Positions 8,017 to 16,065 of a DNA stretch of 42,317 bases are shown here, in pieces. The DNA lies in assembly GCA_944391965.1 (NCBI GenBank), contig CALXVH010000013.1, forward strand, positions 1-42,317, written 5' to 3'. Origin of the DNA: an uncultured Clostridia bacterium (lineage in GTDB: Bacteria > Bacillota > Clostridia > TANB77 > CAG-508). The first letter of the stretch is position 1, and every line of letters begins with the position of its first letter. The notes under the pieces are model-generated. The model searched no databases, was not told the origin of the DNA, and saw only the letters and a program-made list of their open reading frames with translations. Both the position numbers and the translations under genes were made by a program.

Positions 8017-8356
8017 CTAACATACATTAAATTTCATATCTAAATCATCATATATGTGTATTAGTTTTAATATCCCACACATATCTAATACTTTTTTTAC
8101 ACTTTTCTTAACATTAATTAATGCTACTTCTCCACCGTAACATATTTACTATCTTATACCTTCCTAATAACAATCCTATTCCTGCACTATCCATGAAGCT
8201 AACACTATCAAAATTAAATATAACTTTTTTAGGCATATGTCTTTCAATTTCATAATCCATTTTCCTCCTTAAATCTTTTGTAGTATGATGGTCTATTTCT
8301 TCTTCCAGCGAAAAGAATAATAGCTTGTCCTGCTCTAAATATTTTATCTGCACCAC
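8017..8356 (-). CDS. spoIIAA: Anti-anti-sigma factor SpoIIAA, interrupted by a one-base frameshift
   Basis: A STAS-domain protein normally about 110 residues. The opening frame (8356-8114) gives only 80 residues and ends with a foreign tail after GIGLLLGRYKIVNM. One base later in frame, the missing C-terminus continues (YGGEVALINVKK, then a VLDMCGILKLI helix) down to a TAG at 8017-8019. Removing one T of the TT pair at 8139-8140 joins the halves into a normal SpoIIAA. Ser57 in FMDSAG is the expected site phosphorylated by SpoIIAB. The start is GTG at 8356 or 8353, the second having better spacing to GGAGG. Causes could be an assembly error, a true mutation, or a +1 shift at TTA-CGG, where CGG should be rare. 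Confidence 0.9.
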
Positions 8357-8422
8357 TATCCCTCCTTTCGGATTATTATAATACCATTGGTAATATTTTC
8401 CAATAGCGATTCATGGGAAGTT

Positions 8423-8430
8423 TTGTCGAT
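8423..8430. promoter_or_regulatory. Candidate Spo0A box upstream of spoIIA
   Basis: TTGTCGAT matches seven of eight bases of the Spo0A box TTGTCGAA. It lies about 67 bases upstream of the spoIIAA start, and a second weaker GTCGAT-like site lies on the other strand at 8444-8451. Spo0A-P with SigH activates spoIIA in Bacillus and Clostridia. I could not place a convincing SigH -35/-10 pair. Confidence 0.35.
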
Positions 8431-8462
8431 ATGCAAAAAACTCATCGACTTTTTTCTACATA

Positions 8463-8491
8463 TTTTCTTAAATCAATTTTTATGTTATAAT
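8463..8491 (+). promoter_or_regulatory. Candidate promoter of the FAD-dependent dehydrogenase gene
   Basis: A perfect TATAAT (8486-8491) with an upstream TGT, the extended -10 pattern, sits 17 bases after a weak TTTTCT. The gene starts 31 bases further on, after an AGAAGGGA ribosome site. Confidence 0.5.
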
Positions 8492-8522
8492 TTTGTAGAT
8501 AACTTTTTTAGAAGGGATTTAT

Positions 8523-10097
8523 ATGAAAAGAATTAATAATATTAAAATTTATGAAGATTTAGATAATAATTCTTTGATAGAACTTATTTGTAAAAAATAT
8601 CACATTGTATATGAAGATATTTTAGATTGGCATATTATAAAAAAATCTATTGATGCGCGTAATAAAGACAATATTCATTATTTATATAATATTGCAATCT
8701 CATTTAAATCAGAGAAAAAATATTCTAAATTTGATGATTATAAAAAATTTGAATTGCCTAATATCAATATAAAAAATAATAATTTAGAACGACCTGTAAT
8801 TGTTGGTGCAGGACCTGCTGGTCTGTTTGCAGCATTAACTTTTATAAAAAATGGTATTAACCCAATTATTATAGAACAAGGCAAAAAAGTTGAAGATAGA
8901 AAAAAAGATGTTGATTCATTTTTGAAAACAGGTAACTTAGATACTAATTCTAACATTCAGTTTGGTGAAGGTGGTGCTGGAACATTTTCTGATGGAAAAC
9001 TTACTTCTGGTATTAATAACCCTTTATGTAGTATTGTTTTACAAGATTTTTATAACTTTGGTGCACCTGAGCAAATTTTATATTTAGCAAAACCTCATAT
9101 TGGAACAGATAATTTAATAAAAATTATAAGTAATATGCGAAATTATATTATTTCTAAAGGTGGAGAATTTTTATTTAATAGTAAAGTTGTTGATTTTAAT
9201 ATAAAAGATAATAAAATTGAATCAGTTACATATGTGAATGATGGAAAAGAATATGTTCTTGCCACTTCAAATGTTATCCTTGCTATTGGACATAGTAGTA
9301 GAGATACTTTTTATAAAATTTATGACAAAGGACTAAATATGGAAAGTAAAAACTTTTCAGTTGGTGTTAGAGTTGAACATTTACAAAAAGATATTAATTT
9401 TGCACAATATGGTAATAAAACAAATTTAAAACTTCCACCAGCAGAATATAAATTGGTATATCATGATAAAGATACTGGTAGAAGTTGTTATTCTTTTTGT
9501 ATGTGTCCTGGTGGTACTGTCATGGCATCATCAAGTGAGGAAAATACTATTGTAACAAATGGAATGAGTGTTTTTAAACGTGATGGAACAAATGCTAATA
9601 GCGCGATTTTAGTTAATGTGACTCCTGCTGATTTTTCTTCTAGCAGTCCTTTAGCTGGAATTGATTTTCAAAAAGACTTAGAAGAAAAAGCATTTATTGC
9701 AGGTGGAAAAAACTATTATGCTCCTATTCAAAAGTTGGGCGATTATTTAAATAACACATTATCTTGTGAATTTGGAAAAGTAAAACCTACTTACTTACCT
9801 GGTACAACATTTTATAATTTAAACAATATATTCCCTGATTTTGTTAATGCAACTATGAAAAATGCCTTTTTGCATTTTGATAAACAAATTCATGGCTTTG
9901 CAAACCCTGATACTCTTTTAACAGGTGTTGAAACTAGAAGTTCTTCACCAGTTAGAATTCTTCGTAATGAATTACTTATGTCTAATGTAGAAGGAATATA
10001 TCCTTGTGGCGAAGGTGCTGGATATGCTGGTGGTATCATGTCTGCTGCTGTTGATGGCATAAAATGTGCTTTAGCTAGTTTGAAGAATAATATGTAA
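8523..10097 (+). CDS. FAD-dependent dehydrogenase of the COG2509 type
   Basis: A 524-residue flavoprotein. Residues about 1-75 are a small N-terminal domain. A dinucleotide-binding motif VGAGPAGLFAAL begins at about residue 92, and IIEQG ends the second strand of the Rossmann fold. A conserved NIQFGEGGAGTFSDGKL segment follows near residue 145. The C-terminal FAD motif GIYPCGEGAGYAGGIMSAAVDG is characteristic of this family of uncharacterised FAD-dependent dehydrogenases. No signal peptide is present, so it should be cytosolic. It is transcribed alone, divergent from spoIIA, and closed by a strong hairpin. The substrate is unknown; links to thiol or tRNA chemistry cannot be read from the sequence. 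Confidence 0.85.
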   Translation: MKRINNIKIYEDLDNNSLIELICKKYHIVYEDILDWHIIKKSIDARNKDNIHYLYNIAISFKSEKKYSKFDDYKKFELPNINIKNNNLERPVIVGAGPAGLFAALTFIKNGINPIIIEQGKKVEDRKKDVDSFLKTGNLDTNSNIQFGEGGAGTFSDGKLTSGINNPLCSIVLQDFYNFGAPEQILYLAKPHIGTDNLIKIISNMRNYIISKGGEFLFNSKVVDFNIKDNKIESVTYVNDGKEYVLATSNVILAIGHSSRDTFYKIYDKGLNMESKNFSVGVRVEHLQKDINFAQYGNKTNLKLPPAEYKLVYHDKDTGRSCYSFCMCPGGTVMASSSEENTIVTNGMSVFKRDGTNANSAILVNVTPADFSSSSPLAGIDFQKDLEEKAFIAGGKNYYAPIQKLGDYLNNTLSCEFGKVKPTYLPGTTFYNLNNIFPDFVNATMKNAFLHFDKQIHGFANPDTLLTGVETRSSSPVRILRNELLMSNVEGIYPCGEGAGYAGGIMSAAVDGIKCALASLKNNM

Positions 10098-10100
10098 TTA

Positions 10101-10142
10101 AAAACCAGCCACTCACAGTCTTTACTGTAAGTGGCTGGTTTT
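10101..10142. terminator. Rho-independent terminator, bidirectional
   Basis: An 18-19 base stem (AAAACCAGCCACT... pairing with ...AGTGGCTGGTTTT) with a CTTT-like loop begins three bases after the dehydrogenase stop. The single irregular pair is C-A on the plus strand and G-U on the minus strand, so it also serves the convergent gene at 10163. Confidence 0.8.
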
Positions 10143-10162
10143 ATCTTATACTACTTTAGCTT

Positions 10163-10654
10163 TCAGATTTTAGCTTTAAGATAAATTGTGTCATCCGTCT
10201 CCTCAAGAATTTCAAAAAATGGAAGTATCTTCTTCTTGACATCTTCCTGGTCGAACACTCTATATGTGTTCCCATTTACCGTAATGGTTTTCTCTCCTGG
10301 ATTTCCTGTGGGTAATGCTGTAAGCTCTACCTTGAAAAGCTGAGTGATATCAGCTTCTGCTTTTCCTTCGCTCCAAGCAACTCTTAATGGTCTCATGAAA
10401 AGCCAAGCCAGCATTGCTTCCCATTCGGATTTTCCAGTTTCACGCCATAACGAAATCAAATTTTCCATAGTCACTTTCATTTTCAAGTCTTCAATGTCCT
10501 TAAGAATATACTTCTTTTTGACATCATGATATCGTGCTCCGATAGACTTAAAGTCCATAAAAATAAACCGTTCTCCAAGATTTCCATTCAAATCGATTCC
10601 GTAAAACCGAGTTTCCTCTTCAGGCGTCATTTTTTTAGATTCCTTTACTCTCAT
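10163..10654 (-). CDS. Orphan 163-residue protein with higher-GC coding
   Basis: I do not recognise a family. The protein is soluble, with no signal peptide or membrane segment, and mixes helices (residues 58-100, ending in Trp-rich segments) with a C-terminal part carrying TITVNGNTYRVFDQEDV. The start is supported by GGAGGAAAGAT directly before the ATG. Two 60-base lines counted by eye give 38% and 43% GC, against about 28% in the neighbouring dehydrogenase, and codons such as CGG and CTC are used more. This suggests recent acquisition. It stands alone between a terminator and valS. The reading frame is clean over its whole length, so it is probably a real gene. Confidence 0.65.
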   Translation of the reverse strand: MRVKESKKMTPEEETRFYGIDLNGNLGERFIFMDFKSIGARYHDVKKKYILKDIEDLKMKVTMENLISLWRETGKSEWEAMLAWLFMRPLRVAWSEGKAEADITQLFKVELTALPTGNPGEKTITVNGNTYRVFDQEDVKKKILPFFEILEETDDTIYLKAKI

Positions 10655-10819
10655 ATCTTTCCTCCAAAAACTATAAAACAGTAGCTTTGTCTTTAGTGTA
10701 ACCTGAAAAAATCCTTTCCATATTTCTTTCAGATAAATTATTACCTAAAGTGTAAAGCATTGTTGCAATTTATATTTTATCATAATTTACATAATATTTC
10801 AAGATACTTTTATACTTAT

Positions 10820-10846
10820 AACCTAGCTTATAGCTAGGTTATTTTT
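10820..10846. terminator. Hairpin after valS
   Basis: AACCTAGC-TTATA-GCTAGGTT forms an eight-pair stem next to ATTTTTT on the plus strand. It sits directly beyond the valS stop. On the minus strand the base after the stem is only moderately T-rich, so terminator strength for valS is uncertain. Confidence 0.55.
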
Positions 10847-13533
10847 TATTTCTTTAAATTTGCTAATCTTTCTTTAGAAGCATTTAACATTTCTTCATAT
10901 TTTGCTAGTTTTTCTTTTTCCTCATTTACTTTTGCTTCTGGTGCTTTATTAACAAAGCCTGGATTAGAAAGCATTTTATTACATCTTGCGACTTCTGACT
11001 CTAGTTTTGTTATCTCAGTTTCTAATCTCTTTATTTCTTCAGTAATATCAACTAATTCTTCAAAAGGAATATATAACTCTATTCCATCTTTTAAAATTGC
11101 TATAGCATTTTCTGGAATTCCAGCTTTATCTTCTTGAATCTTAATATCTGTTGCAAAGCCTAATTTTTTTAAGTATTCATCAGCTTCTTCTATAGCCTTT
11201 TTATACTCACTAGTCACAAATATTAATTTTGTCTTTTTACTTGGATGAACATTCATATTTGCTCTTGTATTACGAATATCCACAATTATATCTTTTAGTT
11301 TTTCTATTATTTCTTCTTCATTTTCGAATTGTGGCATTTCTCTATATTCTGGCCAATTTGACATCATAATATCTATATCATCATAATGAACTAATTTTGA
11401 ATAAATCTCTGCTGTAACAAATGGCATAAATGGATGTAATAATTTTAATGCATTTCTTAATACATAATCCAATACAAAATCAACTTGTACTCTTTCTTCT
11501 GAATTTTCACTATATATTCTTGTTTTACAAATCTCTATATACCAATCACAGAATTCATTCCAAATAAAATTATATATTTTATCTAGTGCAATACCTAAAT
11601 CGTAATCTTCTATTAATTTTGTAATATCTTTTATTAATGTATTTAATTTATTTAAAATCCATTTATCTTCTAGTCTTAACATCTCTCCATTGAATTCTTT
11701 TTTATCTGCATTGTATACTTTATTATAGAATTCAACTATTTTTTCATCTGGCTCTAATGAATTAGTTATAAATTTAGCAGCATTCCAAATTTTATTTGCA
11801 AAATTTGATGCTTGATCTAATTTCTCTGGCATATATCTAATATCATTACCCATTGTTGTTCCAGAAAGTACAGAAAATCTTAAGCTATCCGCACCATATT
11901 CATCTATAACTTCTAATGGGTCAACACCATTTCCAAGTGTTTTAGACATTTTTCTACCTTGGCTATCTCTTACAATTCCATGAATTAAAACATCTTTAAA
12001 TGGATTTTCTTTTGTAAGCTCTAAACTAGATACTATCATTCTTGATACCCAGAAAGTTATAATATCATATGCTGTAACTAATACATTTGTTGGGAAGAAT
12101 GTTTTATAATCTTCACTTTCTGTATTTGGCCAACCTAATGTAGAAAATGGCCATAATGCTGAACTAAACCATGTATCTAATGTATCATCGTCTTGATGAA
12201 CATTTTTTGATTTACATTTTTCACATTCTGTTACTTCATCTCTTGAAACAGTTATATGTCCACAATCATCACAATAATAAGCTGGAATTCTATGTCCCCA
12301 CCATAATTGTCTAGAAATACACCAATCTTGTATATTATTCATCCAATTAAAATACATTTTCTCATATTTCTTAGGAATAAATTTTATATCTCCATTTTCA
12401 ACTGCTTTAATTGCTGGTTTTGCTAATTCATCCATTTTAACAAACCATTGATCAGAAATTTTTGGTTCTATTGTTGTTTTACATCTTTCACATTTTCCAA
12501 CATTATGTGTTAAATCCTCAACCTTTACTAAAGCTCCTAATTCTTCTAGTTTTTCTACAATTTTTTCTCTTGCTTCTAGTAAATCCATTCCTTTATATTC
12601 TGGAACTAAATCTCCCATTTTGAAATTCTCATCAAATACTTCAATTATTTCTAAATTATGTCTTAAACCTGCTTGATAATCATTCATATCATGTGCTGGT
12701 GTTATTTTAACAGCACCTGTACCAAATTCTGTCTCTACAAATCTATCTGCAATTATTGGAATCTCTTTATTCATGATTGGTAAAATACATGTTTTTCCAA
12801 CTAAATCTTTATATCTCTCATCATCTGGATGAACAGCAACAGCTGTATCACCAAGCATAGTTTCTGGTCTTGTTGTTGCTACAATTATATATCTATCTTC
12901 ATCTTTTACTTTATATCTAATATGCCATAAATGTGTATTTTCTTCATGATATTCAACTTCTACATCTGAAATTGTAGTATTACAATTTGGACACCAATTA
13001 ACCATTCTTTTGCCTTTATAAATTAGACCTTTTTCATACAATCTAACAAATTGCTCTTTAACTGCTTCAGAAAGTCCTTCATCTAATGTGAATCTACGTC
13101 TATCCCAATCACAAGAACATCCTAATTTCTTTTGTTGTTCTTGTATTGTTCCACCATATAAATGTGTCCAATCCCAAGTTTCTTTTAAAAATGCTTCTCT
13201 ACCAATTTGATGTTTTGTTTTTCCTTCTGCTTTTAATTTTTGAACTACTTTCATCTCTGTTGAAATTGAAGCATGATCAGAACCTGGAAGCCATAAGGCA
13301 TTATATCCTTGCATTCTTTTAAAACGAATTAAAATATCTTGTATTGTTCCATCTAATGCATGACCCATATGTAGCTTTCCAGTTACATTTGGTGGAGGCA
13401 TCATTATACAATAAGCTTCTTTGCTTTTATCCATATTTGGTTTAAAATAACCTTTTTCTTCTGTTTCTTTATAAATTTTTTCTTCGAAGTCTTTTGGATT
13501 ATACTTATCATTTAATTTGTGATTATAATTCAT
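10846..13533 (-). CDS. valS: Valyl-tRNA synthetase
   Basis: An 895-residue class I aminoacyl-tRNA synthetase that charges tRNA-Val. The HIGH-type motif is KLHMGHALDG near residue 53, and the KMSKS-type motif is KMSKTLGNG near residue 528. The large editing (CP1) domain lies between them, and includes the TTRPETMLGDTAVAVHP segment. Two zinc-type CxxC pairs occur in the CP1/catalytic region (CPNC and CDDC/CEKC). An anticodon-binding domain follows, with a C-terminal coiled coil (about 830-895) typical of ValS rather than IleS or LeuS. GGAGGAA precedes the ATG. A T-box leader directly upstream shows control by uncharged tRNA. Confidence 0.97.
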   Translation of the reverse strand: MNYNHKLNDKYNPKDFEEKIYKETEEKGYFKPNMDKSKEAYCIMMPPPNVTGKLHMGHALDGTIQDILIRFKRMQGYNALWLPGSDHASISTEMKVVQKLKAEGKTKHQIGREAFLKETWDWTHLYGGTIQEQQKKLGCSCDWDRRRFTLDEGLSEAVKEQFVRLYEKGLIYKGKRMVNWCPNCNTTISDVEVEYHEENTHLWHIRYKVKDEDRYIIVATTRPETMLGDTAVAVHPDDERYKDLVGKTCILPIMNKEIPIIADRFVETEFGTGAVKITPAHDMNDYQAGLRHNLEIIEVFDENFKMGDLVPEYKGMDLLEAREKIVEKLEELGALVKVEDLTHNVGKCERCKTTIEPKISDQWFVKMDELAKPAIKAVENGDIKFIPKKYEKMYFNWMNNIQDWCISRQLWWGHRIPAYYCDDCGHITVSRDEVTECEKCKSKNVHQDDDTLDTWFSSALWPFSTLGWPNTESEDYKTFFPTNVLVTAYDIITFWVSRMIVSSLELTKENPFKDVLIHGIVRDSQGRKMSKTLGNGVDPLEVIDEYGADSLRFSVLSGTTMGNDIRYMPEKLDQASNFANKIWNAAKFITNSLEPDEKIVEFYNKVYNADKKEFNGEMLRLEDKWILNKLNTLIKDITKLIEDYDLGIALDKIYNFIWNEFCDWYIEICKTRIYSENSEERVQVDFVLDYVLRNALKLLHPFMPFVTAEIYSKLVHYDDIDIMMSNWPEYREMPQFENEEEIIEKLKDIIVDIRNTRANMNVHPSKKTKLIFVTSEYKKAIEEADEYLKKLGFATDIKIQEDKAGIPENAIAILKDGIELYIPFEELVDITEEIKRLETEITKLESEVARCNKMLSNPGFVNKAPEAKVNEEKEKLAKYEEMLNASKERLANLKK

Positions 13534-13559
13534 AAATATTCCTCCTTATTTTATTTATA

Positions 13560-13815
13560 TAGCTGAACTCTATAGAAAGTTCATGATTTAAACTAAAAAA
13601 AGAGTAAGCCTGCCTTTAAGGGCAAGATTACTCTTACGGTACCACCTTAATATTTTAATAATACTCATTATAGCTTTTAACGGAGCCAACCCGGATATAC
13701 TTACTATTAGTTCACTATATCTACAAAAAAAGCTACCTTCATTATATCTTCATATAAAAGGCTTTCAGCTACTAACCTTTATTCTCTAAATACTACAATA
13801 TAATTACTCCTCTTT
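13560..13815 (-). promoter_or_regulatory. T-box riboswitch leader of valS
   Basis: On the minus strand this untranslated leader has a stem I region with an AGCTGAAAG segment, the conserved CTCCGTTA, the T-box core GGTGGTACCG (13637-13646), and a competing terminator. The TGGT of the T-box pairs with an ACCA tRNA end, as expected for tRNA-Val with discriminator A. A GTA triplet at 13724-13722 between the upper and lower stem I helices is a candidate valine specifier, but I could not fold the loop with certainty. Uncharged tRNA-Val would stabilise the antiterminator and switch valS on. Confidence 0.88.
13594..13634 (-). terminator. T-box terminator
   Basis: On the minus strand AGAGTAATCTTGCC pairs with GGCAGGCTTACTCT, followed by seven T. 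Its 5' arm starts directly after the T-box core, so it competes with the antiterminator. Confidence 0.88.
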
Positions 13816-13828
13816 TTTATTGTATTTA

Positions 13829-14143
13829 TTATTCATCTATAAAGTTAAATTCATCTTTAAATTTTTCCTTGAACATTTCGAATACTGCATTTAAAGTATC
13901 TTCATCGTCTATACTAACATAAGTTTCCATATCTGGATCATCTTCTACATCTTCTACTTTTAAGATAACAACTTCGTCATTATCTTCTCCTTCTTCTGTT
14001 GGTAATAAAATTATATATTCTTCTCCTTCATATTCAATTAAATCTAAAAATTCAAATTTTACTTCATTTCCATCTTCATCATTTAAAATTATTATATTAT
14101 CTAATTCTTCACCATTATTTGGTGTGTTGATATCTTCACTCAT
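13829..14143 (-). CDS. DUF1292 (YrzB-like) protein
   Basis: A 104-residue acidic protein of the DUF1292 family, known in Bacillus as YrzB. The family core is visible: an IILNDEDGNEVKFEFLDLIEYEGEEYIILLP stretch broken by a Glu/Asp-rich turn and ending in a helix with ETYVSIDDEDTLNAVFEMF. Its function is not known. It follows ruvX and ireB, the standard Firmicutes order, in which alaS usually precedes ireB; alaS is not in this window. The AAAGGAG ribosome site is well placed. Confidence 0.88.
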   Translation of the reverse strand: MSEDINTPNNGEELDNIIILNDEDGNEVKFEFLDLIEYEGEEYIILLPTEEGEDNDEVVILKVEDVEDDPDMETYVSIDDEDTLNAVFEMFKEKFKDEFNFIDE

Positions 14144-14219
14144 ATTATTCTCCTTTCGATATCTTAATATTATTATTTCAAGTTTTACATATCATATACT
14201 ATTTTTGTAAATTTTGCAA

Positions 14220-14642
14220 CTATTTTTTCTCTTCTTTTCCAAGATACGTTTCTAAAATATAGACAGCTGCTATAGTATCGACAATATTTTTTTTATTTTT
14301 CTTATTCACGTCCAAAAAATTCATTGTTTTTTGTGCTTGAACTGTTGTTAGCCTTTCATCTATTACTTCGATAGGCATTTTCCCAAATTTACATTTTAAT
14401 TTATGAATAAATTTTTCTGTTTTCTCTGCTCGTACAGTTTTTTCTCCTTTTAAATTTAATGGCATTCCTATTACTATTTTCTCTACATTATATTCTGTTA
14501 CTATTTCTTCAAGTTCTCTTAATAAAATCCTATCACTGTTTTGATTGTTTATAGTTTTTAGCCCTTGGGCTGTAATGCCTAATGGATCTGTTATAGCAAC
14601 TCCAGTTCGTACATCTCCATAATCAATTCCTAATATCCTCAT
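14220..14642 (-). CDS. ruvX: RuvX/YqgF-family Holliday junction resolvase-like nuclease
   Basis: A 140-residue RNase H-fold protein. LGIDYGDVRTGVAI at the N-terminus carries the first catalytic Asp (Asp7), VIGMPLN is the second conserved strand, IEVIDERLTT carries the Glu, and a final Asp is in NIVDTIAAVYILE. Family members act in 16S rRNA 5' maturation (YqgF) and as putative Holliday junction resolvases. It starts one base after the ireB stop, so it is translationally coupled. Confidence 0.94.
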   Translation of the reverse strand: MRILGIDYGDVRTGVAITDPLGITAQGLKTINNQNSDRILLRELEEIVTEYNVEKIVIGMPLNLKGEKTVRAEKTEKFIHKLKCKFGKMPIEVIDERLTTVQAQKTMNFLDVNKKNKKNIVDTIAAVYILETYLGKEEKK

Positions 14643-14643
14643 A

Positions 14644-14904
14644 TTATTTATCTTCTAACCCTATATAATTTTTTACCATTTTTTCAAGTAATTCATCACG
14701 TTCTATAAGTCTTATTTTATTTCTTGCATCATTATAACTTGTTATATATGTTGGATCCCCTGAAAGAATATATCCAACTATTTGATTTATTGGATTATAT
14801 CCTTTTTCTACTAAAGCATCATAAACCTCTTTTAAAATTTCTTTTACTTTAAGGTTTTCGTCTCTTTCTACCTTGAAACTCATTGTTTTATCAAAATTTG
14901 CCAT
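14644..14904 (-). CDS. ireB: IreB-family regulatory phosphoprotein (DUF965/YrzL)
   Basis: An 86-residue protein of the IreB family, with DALVEKGYNPINQIVGYILSGDPTYIT and the ending ERDELLEKMVKNYI. In Enterococcus IreB is phosphorylated on Thr residues by the PASTA kinase IreK and modulates cell-envelope stress resistance. The N-terminal TMSF here could be a phospho-site equivalent. It heads the ireB-ruvX-DUF1292 block and has a strong GGAGG site. Confidence 0.93.
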   Translation of the reverse strand: MANFDKTMSFKVERDENLKVKEILKEVYDALVEKGYNPINQIVGYILSGDPTYITSYNDARNKIRLIERDELLEKMVKNYIGLEDK

Positions 14905-14920
14905 GTTACATTCCTCCTTT

Positions 14921-16042
14921 TTAAATATAATTTATATCACTTTCAGATTTATCTGCATTATCAATATACTCCTCTAATTTTTTAGTTAAGCCATCCATAG
15001 ATGTTCCTTTATAATATGATGTTAATACAAAATTTAATCTTGGGCTAACATATATATTTTCCTTATTTTTAACATTTGATATTGCTTTATCATCTAAATC
15101 TGGGCGTATTTGCATTTCTTCTATTTGTGCTTTAATATCTTCCAAGAAGTTAGCAACATCTTCAGATTGAACTCCAGAAAATACTATTACAAATTTTGGT
15201 CCCATATATCTTACAAATAGATAATCCTTAGATATATTGTTTTCGAAAAATTTGCTTACTTCTGTAATTACTTTATTTCCTAAATGTCTACTTATTTTTT
15301 CGTTAATTTCTTCTATGTTAGTTATTCTAAACATACAAACTGTTGAAATTGTATATTTGTCTATTTCTTGTTTGCCTAAACCATACAAATACTCTGCTGA
15401 TTTTAAACCTGTAAATAAATCTTTTCTTACTGTATTTTCTACTGTATTTTGATATTGTACAGTTTTTAAAATAGTAACTATATTATCTCTAATTACCTCT
15501 ATAATAGCTGTATCTATATTATCAAATGCATGAATTTCACTACTTTCAATTAACCAATAACCAATATAAACATTGTCTATATATAAAGGAAAGAACATTG
15601 CTGATTTAGCTCGTCCAAACTCCATTTTTTGATATGGCAATTTTTCTGATTCTTTTTCTACAGTTATATACTTAGGTGTTGCAGTCGCTATACTATCTTT
15701 AAATATTTCTTCATCGCCTAATTTAGTTAAGCTCTGCCAGTGTTTTTCATCAACATTTGATGCTTTTAATTCATATTCGGCTCCATTAAATACTACTATT
15801 GTTGAATATTTTAATATACTATATTTATTTAAAATAATTTCATTTATTTTTTGTATTTTTTCTTCAACACTAGAATATTCACCTATTGTATCCATAAAAT
15901 TTTGTAATACATTTAATCCATTTATCTTTTCACTAATATTGCTAAATTTAGCTATCTTTTTATGAATAGAAATATTGTATGCCATTAACGCTATTATTAT
16001 GCAAACTAGTATAACTATAGTTATTAATATTGCTACTGTCAA
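14921..16042 (-). CDS. Membrane-anchored GAF plus degenerate GGDEF protein
   Basis: A 373-residue protein with one N-terminal membrane helix (about 3-25), a GAF-like sensor domain (about 45-200, with AMFFPLYIDNVYIGYWLIESS), and a C-terminal GGDEF-fold domain (about 205-345, starting with DLFTGLKSAEYL). The catalytic GG(D/E)EF signature is replaced by MGPKF, so it is unlikely to make cyclic-di-GMP. It could bind a nucleotide or act through protein contacts. The start codon is TTG at 16042, after a well-placed GAGGTGAG site. It follows the CpaE-like gene by 23 bases and probably shares its operon. Confidence 0.75.
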   Translation of the reverse strand: MTVAILITIVILVCIIIALMAYNISIHKKIAKFSNISEKINGLNVLQNFMDTIGEYSSVEEKIQKINEIILNKYSILKYSTIVVFNGAEYELKASNVDEKHWQSLTKLGDEEIFKDSIATATPKYITVEKESEKLPYQKMEFGRAKSAMFFPLYIDNVYIGYWLIESSEIHAFDNIDTAIIEVIRDNIVTILKTVQYQNTVENTVRKDLFTGLKSAEYLYGLGKQEIDKYTISTVCMFRITNIEEINEKISRHLGNKVITEVSKFFENNISKDYLFVRYMGPKFVIVFSGVQSEDVANFLEDIKAQIEEMQIRPDLDDKAISNVKNKENIYVSPRLNFVLTSYYKGTSMDGLTKKLEEYIDNADKSESDINYI

Positions 16043-16065
16043 AACTTTCTCACCTCTATATTATT

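Noticed and set aside
8380-8460. SigH promoter for spoIIA
   Set aside because: GAAT-like boxes exist, but no -35 of the right sequence at the right distance; only a Spo0A-like box remains.
14921-16042. Active diguanylate cyclase
   Set aside because: The GG(D/E)EF signature is MGPKF, missing the acidic metal ligand.
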